A stretch of 7,340 nt of DNA, from the NCBI GenBank assembly GCA_019244985.1, contig JAFASB010000487.1, forward strand, positions 1 through 7,340, read 5' to 3'. A program made the translations under genes and the position numbers. Numbering within the stretch: the stretch's first letter is position 1; the number at the start of each line of letters is the position of its first letter. Origin of the DNA: Acidimicrobiia bacterium (GTDB lineage Bacteria; Actinomycetota; Acidimicrobiia; Acidimicrobiales; AC-14). Below, piece after piece: positions 1 through 7,218 of this stretch. Below the pieces are notes generated by a model. The model was not told the origin of the DNA. It did no database searches and saw only the letters and a program-made list of their open reading frames with translations.

Positions 1-82
1 TGGACTTGGCGGGGGCGGTCTCCTCGACGGTCTCTTGTTCTCGCTGAGCTGGTTGGCGCTTCTTCTGCTCTCGCTCTGGCAT
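1..82 (-). CDS. pup: Prokaryotic ubiquitin-like protein Pup, N-terminal part (runs off left edge)
   Basis: Only the first 27 codons are present. They begin MPEREQKKRQ and continue with a Gln/Glu/Lys-rich, low-complexity, hydrophilic stretch, as expected for the disordered N-terminal half of Pup. The ATG at 82 has a strong ribosome binding site, GAGGAAGG at 95-88, five bases upstream, and lies 20 bases after the dop stop, so the two are probably co-transcribed. In the family, Pup is a protein of about 60-70 residues whose C-terminal Glu (or Gln deamidated by Dop) is ligated to substrate lysines by PafA, marking them for Mpa and the proteasome. The diagnostic C-terminal Gly-Gly-Glu/Gln lies outside the window, so the identification rests on composition, size of the visible part and position directly after dop. 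Another small protein is possible but unlikely here. Confidence 0.85.
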   Translation of the reverse strand, partial: MPEREQKKRQPAQREQETVEETAPAKS

Positions 83-102
83 GACTACCTTCCTCGGACC
101 CT

Positions 103-1590
103 CTACGACTCCAGGGCTGTGAGCAGCTCTGCAGGAGTCGCGCAACCCTTCAACAACGTATCGACATGCGCCGCTGTTCCTCTGAGCGGTTCCATCATCG
201 GGACTCGACGGAGCGGATCGCTACCCAGGTCGAACACCAGCGAATCCCAGTTCGCAGCGGCGATGCTCCCGGCCCAGCGCTGCAGGCAGCGACCCCGGAA
301 ATACGCCCGGGTGTCGGGCGGCGGCTCGGTGATGCCGTCGTCGATCGCATCGCCGTCCACCACCTTCTCGGTATCCAGGCGTGCGAAGAGTGACTTCGCG
401 GGCCGGACGTCGTGGTACTGGAGGTCCATGGCAGCCAGCTTGGGATCGTCCCACTCCAGGCCGTGGCGTTCGCGGTACGCGTCGATGAGCTGGTACTTGG
501 CCACCCAGTCCAACTGACGGCTGAGTGACGTCGGGTCGACCTCCAACGCGGAGAGCGTCGACTCCCAGCGGTCGAGAACGTCGCGCCCGACCTCTTCGTC
601 GACGGCCTCCAAGCCGCGATCCTCGGCGTACTTCTTGGCCAGATCGAGCAACTCCCACTGCATTTCCAGCGCCGTGATCGACCGGCCGTCGGCGAGCTCC
701 AACGGAGCCGACAGGGACAGGTCGTAGGACACCTTTCGCATCGACTGCACGGGCGCGGCGAGCGTGAGGTCGATCTCACCGAAATAGTCGTCCTCGATCA
801 TCGCCAGCACGAGCGCGGTGACGCCGACCTTCAGATAGGTCGCGACCTCGGCCATGTTGGCGTCGCCGACGATCACGTGGAGGCGCCGGTACTTCTGGGC
901 GTCCGCGTGGGGCTCGTCACGGGTGTTGACGATCGGGCGCTTCAGCGTGGTCTCCAGCCCGACCTCTTCCTCGAAGAAGTCAGCCCGCTGGGTCAGCTGG
1001 AACGGGATCTGCGAGTCGCCCGTGAGCACTTCCGACCCGACCTTGCCCGCGCCGGTGTAGATCTGCCGGGAGATGAAGTGCGGCATGACGTGCTGCACGA
1101 TGCGGCCGAACGGCACGGCCCGGTCCATGAGGTAGTTCTCATGTGTGCCGTAGCTGTTGCCCTTCCGGTCGGAGTTGTTCTTGTAGACGACGATGTCCTG
1201 GCCTTGCGGCAGGACCTGCAGCGCCGCCTGCATCGAACGGGCGAGGATGCGCTCCCCCGCCTTGTCGTAGAGCACGCACTCGCGCGCGTCGGCGCACTCG
1301 GGCGTCGAGAACTCCGGATGCGCGTGGTCGACGTAGTAGCGGGCGCCGTTCGTCAGCACCGCGTTCACCAGATGGGTCTCGACCTCGGGCGCCATCGCGC
1401 CTTCGCTCGCGAACCCGCGCGCGTCACGCCCCGGCGACTCGTCTTCGAAGTCCCACTCGACCTTGCGCTGCTGCTGGGAGACGTACGCGTTGATCAGGAG
1501 GGAGGACGCGGTGACCGGGTTCGACTCGCCGACGCCGCGCAGAACGATGCCGTACTCCGTCTCGATCCCGCAGACTTTGCGAATCGCCAT
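103..1590 (-). CDS. dop: Pup deamidase/depupylase Dop
   Basis: A 495-residue member of the Dop/PafA carboxylate-amine ligase-like family, close to the roughly 500 residues of mycobacterial Dop. Dop converts the C-terminal Gln of Pup to Glu and also cleaves Pup from substrates, using ATP as cofactor. Visible marks are GIETEYG at residues 8-14 with the nucleotide/Mg-binding glutamates, the Dop-type DARGF at 56-60, YVDHAHPE at 86-93 with Asp88 at the position of the catalytic Asp, and a conserved core with NNSDRKGNSYGTHENYL (138-154) and the TRDEPHADA segment. VDHAHPE and DARGF favour Dop over the ligase PafA. The segment between DARGF and LTNGAR, the Dop-loop region, looks a few residues shorter than in mycobacteria (recalled, not aligned). 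The ATG start is fixed by the conserved N-terminus. No Shine-Dalgarno sequence is visible upstream; instead a stable inverted repeat ends 12 bases before the ATG. It lies 49 bases after mpa and 20 before pup. Confidence 0.95.
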   Translation of the reverse strand: MAIRKVCGIETEYGIVLRGVGESNPVTASSLLINAYVSQQQRKVEWDFEDESPGRDARGFASEGAMAPEVETHLVNAVLTNGARYYVDHAHPEFSTPECADARECVLYDKAGERILARSMQAALQVLPQGQDIVVYKNNSDRKGNSYGTHENYLMDRAVPFGRIVQHVMPHFISRQIYTGAGKVGSEVLTGDSQIPFQLTQRADFFEEEVGLETTLKRPIVNTRDEPHADAQKYRRLHVIVGDANMAEVATYLKVGVTALVLAMIEDDYFGEIDLTLAAPVQSMRKVSYDLSLSAPLELADGRSITALEMQWELLDLAKKYAEDRGLEAVDEEVGRDVLDRWESTLSALEVDPTSLSRQLDWVAKYQLIDAYRERHGLEWDDPKLAAMDLQYHDVRPAKSLFARLDTEKVVDGDAIDDGITEPPPDTRAYFRGRCLQRWAGSIAAANWDSLVFDLGSDPLRRVPMMEPLRGTAAHVDTLLKGCATPAELLTALES

Positions 1591-1602
1591 AACGAAACGG
1601 AC

Positions 1603-1625
1603 GCTAGCCCCCAGCGGGGGTTAGC
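1603..1625. repeat. Inverted repeat (hairpin) between mpa and dop
   Basis: On the plus strand the arms are GCTAGCCCCC (1603-1612) and GGGGGTTAGC (1616-1625), with a three-base loop AGC. This gives ten pairs with one G-T at the fifth position. In the minus-strand RNA, the direction of mpa and dop, that position is an A-C mismatch and five G-C pairs cap the stem. It fills much of the 49-base gap, 15 bases after the mpa stop and 12 bases before the dop ATG. No U-run follows directly, only a mildly U-rich CGTTTCGTT. It may be a partial terminator, an RNA-processing or stability element, or a structure affecting dop translation. The repeat is seen directly; the function is inferred. Confidence 0.5.
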
Positions 1626-1639
1626 GGAACAGCAACGAC

Positions 1640-3403
1640 CTACAAATACTGGCCGGTGCCGACGCGCTCGATGGCCCGACCACCCGTCGCTTCCTTGCCC
1701 TCCGAGAGCAGCGTGCGAACGTAGACGATGCGCTCGCCCTTCTTGCCCGAGATCTTGGCCCAGTCGTCGGGATTGGTGGTGTTGGGCAGATCCTCGTGCT
1801 CCTTGTACTCCTGCTTGATCGAAGCCAGGAGGTCTTCGGTGCGGATGCCCTTGCCCTCGCCCGCGATGGCCCGCTTGATGGCCAGCTTCTTGGCGCGGCG
1901 CACGATGTTCTCGACCATGGCGCCCGACGAGAAGTCCTTGAAGTACAGGACCTCCTTGTCACCGTTCTGATACGTGACCTCGAGGAACCGGTTCTCCTCG
2001 TCGTCGCGGTACATCTCGGCGACCGTCTTGTCGATCATGGCGTCGATCGCCTTGCGCGTGTCGCCATCGCCGAGCTTCTGGACCTCGTCCTGGTCGAAGG
2101 GGAGGTCTTCCTTCAGATAACGGGCGAAGATCTGGCGAGCCGCGGCCTGGTCGGGCCGTTCGATCTTGATCTTCACGTCGAGGCGGCCAGGGCGCAGGAT
2201 GGCGGGGTCGATCAGATCCTCGCGGTTGGACGCGCCAACGACGATGACATTCTTCAACGTCTCCACACCGTCGATCTCGGCGAGCAGCTGCGGGACGATC
2301 GTCGACTCGATGTCGGACGAGATGCCACTGCCGCGCGTGCGGAACAGCGAATCCATCTCGTCGAAGAAGACGATGACCGGCCAGCCCTCCTCGGACTTCT
2401 CCCGCGCCCGCTGGAAGACCAGGCGGATCTGTCGCTCGGTCTCGCCCACGTACTTGTTCAGCAGCTCGGGGCCCTTGATGTTGAGGAAGTAACTGCGAGC
2501 AGCCTTGTCGCCGGTGACCTCGCTGACCTTCTTGGCGAGGGAGTTGGCGACCGCCTTGGCGATCAACGTCTTGCCGCAGCCCGGCGGCCCGTAGAGCAGA
2601 ACGCCTTTGGGAGCGGGCAGCTGATGCTCGACGAACAGGTCGCGGTGCAGCCACGGCAGCTCGACGGCGTCGGTGATCTGCTCGATCTGGTTGTCGAGGC
2701 CGCCGATGTCCTCGTAGGAGATGTCGGGCACCTCTTCGAGGACGAGCTCCTCGACCTCGGGCCGCGGCAACTTCTCGAGCAACAGCCCGGTGCGGGAGTC
2801 CATCAGGATGGTGTCGCCGGCCCGCAGCTTCTCCCCCATGAGCGACGCCGCCAGCTCGACCACGCGCTCCTCGTCGGCCCGGCCGACGATCATCGCCCGG
2901 TTGTCGTCGAGAAGCTCCTTGAGGGTGACGACCTCGCCGGAGATCTCGCTGCCGCGGGCGAGGACGACGTTGAGGGAGTCGTTGAGCACGACCTCCATGC
3001 CGCGCTCCAGATCGTCGAGCTCGATCTCGGGGTGGAGGGCCACGCGCATCTTGCGGCCGCCGGAGAAGACGTCCACGGTGCCGTCGTCGTTGGCGCCGAG
3101 GAACGTGCCGTATGCCGACGGCGGCTGGGTGAGCTTCTCAACCTCCTCGCGCAGGTCGGCGATCTGCTCGCGCGCCTCCCGCAGCGTGTAGGAGAGCTTC
3201 TCGTTCTGCGAGACCGCCTGGGCCAGCTGGCCCTTGGTCTCGAGCAGGCGCTCCTCAAGCGTACGAACCCGCTTGGGGGCGTCCTGCAGCTTGCGCCTGA
3301 GCTGGACAACCTCCTCCTCGAGCGTCTTCACCTGCTCGAGGAGCCCGGAGACTTCCTGCTCGTAGGCGGCCAAGCGGCGCTCGTACTCGGTGTTGCCGGC
3401 CAC
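1640..3403 (-). CDS. mpa: Proteasome-associated AAA ATPase Mpa/ARC
   Basis: A hexameric AAA unfoldase that recognises pupylated proteins and threads them into the 20S proteasome; it is called Mpa in mycobacteria and ARC elsewhere. It has 587 residues, close to known homologues of about 590-610. Order of parts: N-terminal coiled coil (about residues 5-92, Glu/Lys/Leu heptads) that binds Pup, tandem OB folds (about 95-225), then the AAA domain with Walker A GPPGCGKT (272-279), pore-loop KYVG (317-320), Walker B VIVFFDE (343-349) and arginine-finger region RPGR (404-407). The C-terminus GTGQYL ends in the Gln-Tyr-Leu tail with penultimate Tyr needed for proteasome docking. I chose GTG at 3403 because GGGAGGGAGG lies five bases upstream and the protein then begins with the expected [10 protein letters not shown]. 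An in-frame ATG at 3457 would add 18 unrelated residues and has no good ribosome binding site. First gene of the block mpa-dop-pup. Confidence 0.95.
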   Translation of the reverse strand: MAGNTEYERRLAAYEQEVSGLLEQVKTLEEEVVQLRRKLQDAPKRVRTLEERLLETKGQLAQAVSQNEKLSYTLREAREQIADLREEVEKLTQPPSAYGTFLGANDDGTVDVFSGGRKMRVALHPEIELDDLERGMEVVLNDSLNVVLARGSEISGEVVTLKELLDDNRAMIVGRADEERVVELAASLMGEKLRAGDTILMDSRTGLLLEKLPRPEVEELVLEEVPDISYEDIGGLDNQIEQITDAVELPWLHRDLFVEHQLPAPKGVLLYGPPGCGKTLIAKAVANSLAKKVSEVTGDKAARSYFLNIKGPELLNKYVGETERQIRLVFQRAREKSEEGWPVIVFFDEMDSLFRTRGSGISSDIESTIVPQLLAEIDGVETLKNVIVVGASNREDLIDPAILRPGRLDVKIKIERPDQAAARQIFARYLKEDLPFDQDEVQKLGDGDTRKAIDAMIDKTVAEMYRDDEENRFLEVTYQNGDKEVLYFKDFSSGAMVENIVRRAKKLAIKRAIAGEGKGIRTEDLLASIKQEYKEHEDLPNTTNPDDWAKISGKKGERIVYVRTLLSEGKEATGGRAIERVGTGQYL

Positions 3404-3408
3404 GACCA

Positions 3409-3418
3409 CCTCCCTCCC
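3409..3418 (-). promoter_or_regulatory. Ribosome binding site deciding the mpa GTG start
   Basis: The minus strand reads GGGAGGGAGG, followed by TGGTC and then GTG at 3403. This purine-rich site with five-base spacing supports the GTG start over the upstream in-frame ATG at 3457. An in-frame GTG six bases closer to the site is too near to it to be used well. Confidence 0.7.
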
Positions 3419-3499
3419 AGGTCCTTTCGGCAACGTACACCACTGGGATTCGTACAAGGAGGAGGGTTTGGCGAGTTTTTCCCGTCAGCTCCGGGTAAA

Positions 3500-3812
<313 letters not shown>

Positions 3813-3826
3813 GGCCTCGAGCGTCC

Positions 3827-3845
3827 GTCACCCTCGTCAGGTGAC
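3827..3845. terminator. Short hairpin between convergent ferredoxin and msrB genes
   Basis: GTCACC (3827-3832) and GGTGAC (3840-3845) form a perfect six-pair stem with a seven-base loop. It occupies the 38-base gap between the two convergent stop codons and could act on both strands. No T-run follows on either side, so it would be an atypical terminator. Low confidence. Confidence 0.3.
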
Positions 3846-3850
3846 ATTGG

Positions 3851-4249
3851 TCAGGCGTTGGGCTCGAAGTCCAGCGAACAGCTGTTGATGCAGTAGCGCA
3901 GGCCGTTGGCGCCCGGGCCGTCGGGGAACACGTGCCCGAGATGGCCGCCGCAGCGACGGCACAGGACCTCGGTGCGCACCATGCCGTGGCTGGTGTCGGT
4001 GTGTGTCTCCACCGCCTCGGCGGTGGCGGGCTCGGTGAAGCTCGGCCATCCCGTCCCCGATTCGAACTTCGTGTCCGAACGGAACAGGTTGGCGCCGCAA
4101 CCCGCGCACCGGTACATCCCGGTGTCCTTGTTGTAGACGTACTTGCCCGTGAACGGCGCTTCGGTGCCCTTCTTGCGCAGCACGTCGTACTGCTCCGGCG
4201 AGAGCTCCTGGCGCCACTCGTCATCGCTCTTGGTGACATCAGCTGCCAT
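3851..4249 (-). CDS. msrB: Peptide-methionine (R)-S-oxide reductase MsrB, zinc-containing
   Basis: Repairs oxidised proteins by reducing methionine-R-sulfoxide, in the cytoplasm (no signal peptide seen). Numbered from the ATG at 4249 it has 132 residues, normal for a free-standing MsrB. The structural zinc ligands are CAGC (C48, C51) and CRRC (C97, C100). The signature SGTGWPSF (residues 64-71), [11 protein letters not shown] and RYCINS with catalytic Cys120 are all present. The usual resolving Cys near GWPSF is absent, but an additional Cys124 lies four residues after the catalytic one, where Ala is common. I chose the 4249 ATG because GGGGGTGG precedes it; in-frame ATGs at 4279 and 4273 would add 8-10 residues but have no ribosome binding site. 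The gene ends 38 bases from the convergent ferredoxin and begins 96 bases after marP on the same strand, so it may be either an own unit or the tail of the ttuA-trmI-marP transcript. Confidence 0.93.
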   Translation of the reverse strand: MAADVTKSDDEWRQELSPEQYDVLRKKGTEAPFTGKYVYNKDTGMYRCAGCGANLFRSDTKFESGTGWPSFTEPATAEAVETHTDTSHGMVRTEVLCRRCGGHLGHVFPDGPGANGLRYCINSCSLDFEPNA

Positions 4250-4345
4250 GTCCACCCCCGAATGTGACTCCATCGGCATGCTGCAGTAGCGACACTACCT
4301 ACGTCGACCTGGCTGTGGACGCCGCACGGGACACCGCAGTTGTCC

Positions 4346-5518
4346 TTAGGCCTCGGACAGGCAGGGGCCGGTGTTCGCCGCCGCGGCGCCGCCGAGGGCC
4401 AGCACCGGGCGCAGCTCGTCGGTCGTGAGCGCGTAGGCCGTTCCGGGGCGGTCGGGGGCGATGGCGAAGGCGACGCCCACGACGGCGCCCGTCGGGTTCA
4501 CCAGGGCGCCGCCTGAGTCGCCGGGTTCCAGCGCGCTCGCGAGGATGAACACCTGGCGGCGGGTCTCGTGGGAGTCATAGAGGTCGCGGCCGACGGCTGT
4601 CACTTGCTGGCGAATGGCAGCCGGCTGGACCGCCAGGTCGGTCTGGCCGTTCGGATGCCCGAACACCGCGCCCTGGGTCCCCACCTTCGCCGTTGCGATC
4701 GGCAACGGTGTCTCGGCGAGCCCGGGCACGCGGAGGAGGGCCAGGTCGCGGTTCGGATCGAACTGCACGACGGTCGCCTTCAGGCGGCGGCCGCTCGGCG
4801 TGATCACCGATGTCGCGCGTTCACCGGCGACCACGTGGGCGTTGGTGACGACGACGTCGGGCTGCGGGGAGAACCCGCTGCCGTCCTGGATGCGCCGGCA
4901 GGCGATCCCCTCGACCTTCACCGTCGATGCGGCAACCCGATCGCGGATCGCTACCGGGAACGGAAGGGCGCTCGGCGGGGCGCCGGTGTCCTGTGCAGGC
5001 TTGAGAGCGTCGAACACGCGCGGGAAGTCGGTTGATCCGACGAGGCGGCGAAGAGCCTGGAGGGTGTCGGGCGGGCGCGGAAACGTGCTGTCGATGGCGC
5101 GGGCGATCGCCGAGTTGCGCGACTGCTGCGACGCCCAACCCTGCACATCCGACATCGCCGGCAGCAGCAACCACACGGCGAGGATCACGCCGAGCCCACC
5201 GGCGACGGCGCCCGCGACGCGGTCGGTCTGGCGCAGGGCGCCCGTGGGAATCTTCGAGTGGAAGCTGGCGCCGATGAGCAGTCCGAGCGCTTGGCCGACG
5301 AACCCGGCGCCGATGAGCGTTGCTGCGACGATCAGCAGCTTGTTTCCCGACGGCGAGTTGCGGAGGGCGTCGACGATGTCGGGCAGGAAGTGGGCCGCGA
5401 TGGCCAGGCCGAGCACGAGTCCGATCCACGACGTCGCCCGGGCGACGAACCCGAGGCGATACCCGCCGATAATCGCCGAGAGGGCGAAGACGCCGATCAG
5501 GAGGTCGAGCAGGTCCAC
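4346..5518 (-). CDS. marP: Membrane serine protease with CvpA domain, MarP type
   Basis: 390 residues, close to the 397 of mycobacterial MarP (acid-resistance periplasmic protease). The N-terminal half is a CvpA/colicin-V-production-like membrane domain with about four hydrophobic segments (roughly residues 4-20, 27-45, 60-84, 104-121). A linker (about 122-195) leads to a trypsin/HtrA-like protease domain with the complete triad: His228 in TNAHVV, Asp258 in NRDLALL, Ser335 in EPGDSGGAL. Cys207 and Cys386 flank the protease domain and match the pair that forms the redox-sensitive disulfide in MarP; they are the only cysteines in the protein. The active site is therefore expected outside the membrane. 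The start is GTG at 5518, 15 bases after the trmI stop; the only ribosome binding site is a modest GAGGT overlapping that stop, so coupling to trmI is likely. No PDZ domain is present, unlike DegP. Confidence 0.92.
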   Translation of the reverse strand: MDLLDLLIGVFALSAIIGGYRLGFVARATSWIGLVLGLAIAAHFLPDIVDALRNSPSGNKLLIVAATLIGAGFVGQALGLLIGASFHSKIPTGALRQTDRVAGAVAGGLGVILAVWLLLPAMSDVQGWASQQSRNSAIARAIDSTFPRPPDTLQALRRLVGSTDFPRVFDALKPAQDTGAPPSALPFPVAIRDRVAASTVKVEGIACRRIQDGSGFSPQPDVVVTNAHVVAGERATSVITPSGRRLKATVVQFDPNRDLALLRVPGLAETPLPIATAKVGTQGAVFGHPNGQTDLAVQPAAIRQQVTAVGRDLYDSHETRRQVFILASALEPGDSGGALVNPTGAVVGVAFAIAPDRPGTAYALTTDELRPVLALGGAAAANTGPCLSEA

Positions 5519-5533
5519 GGCGAGCGCGCTACC

Positions 5534-6313
5534 TCAGGACCCCAGTAGCCGTGCGGAGGTGAGAAAGCCCGTGTGGCCGACCATCCGGTGGTCGGGCCGT
5601 ACCGATTGCCCTTCGACGTGCCAGGTGCGCTGCAACACCTCGAGGGTCTGCACCATGGCGAACGCGCTGCCCGCGAGCTCCTCGCCCAGCTGTGCGATCT
5701 GCCCCACGGTCGGCACGTAGGCGACGAAGATCCCGCCGGGGCGGAGGGCGGCCTCCGCGTGCTTCACCACGCGCCACGGTTCGGGCAGGTCGAGCACCAC
5801 CCGGTCGAGGTCGCTGTCGTCGATGCCTTCGTACGCGCTGCGCTCCTCGATCCGGTACGGCAGTCCGGTACCGAGGAACGACTCCACGTTGCGACGGGCC
5901 CTCGCCGCGAAATCCGAACGCAGCTCATAGCCGACGACTTCCGCGCCGGCACGCAAGAGTGTCATCGAGACGGCGCCCGAGCCGACGCCCGACTCGAACA
6001 CGCGCGCGCCGGGAAAGATGTCGGCGAGCATCAGCAGCGGGCCGAGGTCCTTCGGGTAGACGACCTGGGCGCCGCGAGGCATCTTGAGCACGAAGTCCGA
6101 GAGCGTCGGGCGCACGACCGTGTACCGGGCGCCCGACGTCGAGCGCACCGTGAGCCCCTCCTGCTGGCCGAGGATGTCGTCGTGTGCGGTGATGCCCGCG
6201 TGCGTGTGGAACTCGCCGCCTTCGGCGAGCGTGATCAGGTACCGCCGCGCCTTGGAGTCGACGAGCAGGGCTCGCTCACCGGCGGCGAAGGGCCGCGGTC
6301 CCGAGACGGTCAT
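5534..6313 (-). CDS. trmI: tRNA (adenine(58)-N1)-methyltransferase TrmI
   Basis: A 259-residue SAM-dependent class I methyltransferase that makes m1A58 in the tRNA T-loop; the Mycobacterium tuberculosis enzyme has about 280 residues. An N-terminal small beta domain (about 1-75, including GxxxxTHxGxIxHDDILGQ-like residues 34-51) leads to the Rossmann fold. SAM motif I is VFESGVGSGAVS (105-116), the acidic motif ends in YE (129-130), and the catalytic/motif IV region is VVLDLPEPW (172-180). YVPTVGQ (199-205) and the C-terminal RPDHRMVGHTGFL (239-251) are typical of the family. The ATG at 6313 overlaps the ttuA stop as ATGA, so translation is probably coupled; no independent ribosome binding site is clear. 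The reading frame stays open far upstream inside ttuA, but the family N-terminus starts at this Met. Known family members work as tetramers. Confidence 0.95.
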   Translation of the reverse strand: MTVSGPRPFAAGERALLVDSKARRYLITLAEGGEFHTHAGITAHDDILGQQEGLTVRSTSGARYTVVRPTLSDFVLKMPRGAQVVYPKDLGPLLMLADIFPGARVFESGVGSGAVSMTLLRAGAEVVGYELRSDFAARARRNVESFLGTGLPYRIEERSAYEGIDDSDLDRVVLDLPEPWRVVKHAEAALRPGGIFVAYVPTVGQIAQLGEELAGSAFAMVQTLEVLQRTWHVEGQSVRPDHRMVGHTGFLTSARLLGS

Positions 6314-7218
6314 GACGACCGACGGGCCCGCTCGGCGAGGCGGCAGAAAGCGCACACCTCGCCGGTGGTCGGCGTTCCACACTGGGCGCAGCGCTCCAGG
6401 TTCTCCTGATCCCGAGCCGCCTCGGGCGTGAACAGCGGCGACGCCTTCTCGAGAAAGCCGAAGTAGAAGGCGTGCTTCGATCCCGGGGACTGCTCCTCGA
6501 TGGCGTTGAGCGCGTCCTTGTAGCCGAGGTGGCGATTGCCCGCCGCCATCGGACACTCCTCGACCTGATAGTCGATGCCCGCCAGCACGCAGTAGGCCGC
6601 TGTCTCGCGCTCGCCCAGGCGAATGAGGGGCTTGACCTTGCGCACGAATCCGTTGCCCGCGGGGAGCACCGGCAGCTGCCGCCCCAGGTAGTCGGTCGAC
6701 CAGCGCAGCACGTTGCCGAACAGCACGGCCGCTTCGTCGTCGAGGTTGTGACCCGTCGCCACGACGTCGTAGCCATTGTCGACCGCGGCCTGGTTGAAGA
6801 GGTGCCGCTTCGACAGTCCGCACGCCGAGCACGGCGGCCGCCGGGCGACGCGCGAACCGGTCGGGATGTCGAAGCCGAGGTCGGTCGGCAGGTCGACCTC
6901 GACCAGCTCCGCCCCGCGCCCGTCTGCGTAGGCGCGGGCGTAGTTTCCGGATTCGTCGCTGTAGCCGTCGATGCCGAGCCCGAGGTAGAGCCCGTGGGCG
7001 TCGTGGCCGAGGTCACGCAGGATGTCCCAGAGCGCCAGCGAGTCCTTGCCCCCCGAGACGGCGACGAGCACGCGCTCGCCCGGCTGCAGCATCTCGAAGT
7101 CCTCGATGGTCTTGCGCACCTGCTCGCGGCAGTGATGGAGGAAGCAGTCCCGGCAGAAGCCGGCGTTGTGGCGACGGACGTCGATGACCGCCGGCGCCCG
7201 GCAGCGACGACACTTCAC
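6310..7218 (-). CDS. ttuA: tRNA-5-methyluridine(54) 2-sulfurtransferase TtuA
   Basis: 302 residues, strongly resembling Thermus TtuA. The family activates U54 (or T54) of tRNA by adenylation and inserts sulfur delivered as thiocarboxylate on a ubiquitin-like carrier (TtuB), using an oxygen-sensitive [4Fe-4S] cluster. Visible parts: N-terminal zinc finger C3-x2-C6 and C22-x2-C25, PP-loop SGGKDS (55-60), PCSACGLSKR with C130 and C133, GHNLDDEAAVLFGN (156-169), ECP with C222, and C-terminal zinc finger C277-x2-C280 and C289-x2-C292. C130, C133 and C222 are the expected cluster cysteines and, as I recall, even carry the same numbers as in Thermus. The two zinc fingers and the neighbouring carrier argue against TtcA (s2C32). 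The GTG start at 7218 overlaps the carrier stop (GTGA) and has AGGAGG six bases upstream. The stop overlaps trmI by four bases. Sulfur is presumably supplied by a cysteine desulfurase encoded elsewhere. Confidence 0.94.
   Translation of the reverse strand: MKCRRCRAPAVIDVRRHNAGFCRDCFLHHCREQVRKTIEDFEMLQPGERVLVAVSGGKDSLALWDILRDLGHDAHGLYLGLGIDGYSDESGNYARAYADGRGAELVEVDLPTDLGFDIPTGSRVARRPPCSACGLSKRHLFNQAAVDNGYDVVATGHNLDDEAAVLFGNVLRWSTDYLGRQLPVLPAGNGFVRKVKPLIRLGERETAAYCVLAGIDYQVEECPMAAGNRHLGYKDALNAIEEQSPGSKHAFYFGFLEKASPLFTPEAARDQENLERCAQCGTPTTGEVCAFCRLAERARRSS

Noticed and set aside
103..1590. Calling the dop gene pafA (Pup ligase)
   Set aside because: YVDHAHPE and DARGF are Dop-type, and the position between mpa and pup is the dop position.
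877..1818. Long plus-strand open frame antisense to dop and the end of mpa
   Set aside because: Arg/Asp/Val-rich shadow translation with no recognisable domain; dop on the other strand is unambiguous.
4329..4345. Five-pair inverted repeat (GGACA/TGTCC, seven-base loop) right after the marP stop
   Set aside because: Stem too short and no T-run in the minus-strand direction; not enough to call a terminator.
6314..6832. Upstream in-frame extension of trmI by about 170 codons inside ttuA
   Set aside because: The extension is Arg/Gly-rich out-of-frame ttuA sequence; TrmI family proteins start at the Met at 6313, which also makes the ATGA overlap.
6310..7218. Calling the PP-loop protein TtcA (s2C32) or TilS
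   Set aside because: Both terminal zinc fingers, the C130/C133/C222 set, strong similarity to Thermus TtuA and the adjacent ubiquitin-fold carrier fit TtuA; TilS lacks these cysteines and TtcA lacks the zinc fingers.
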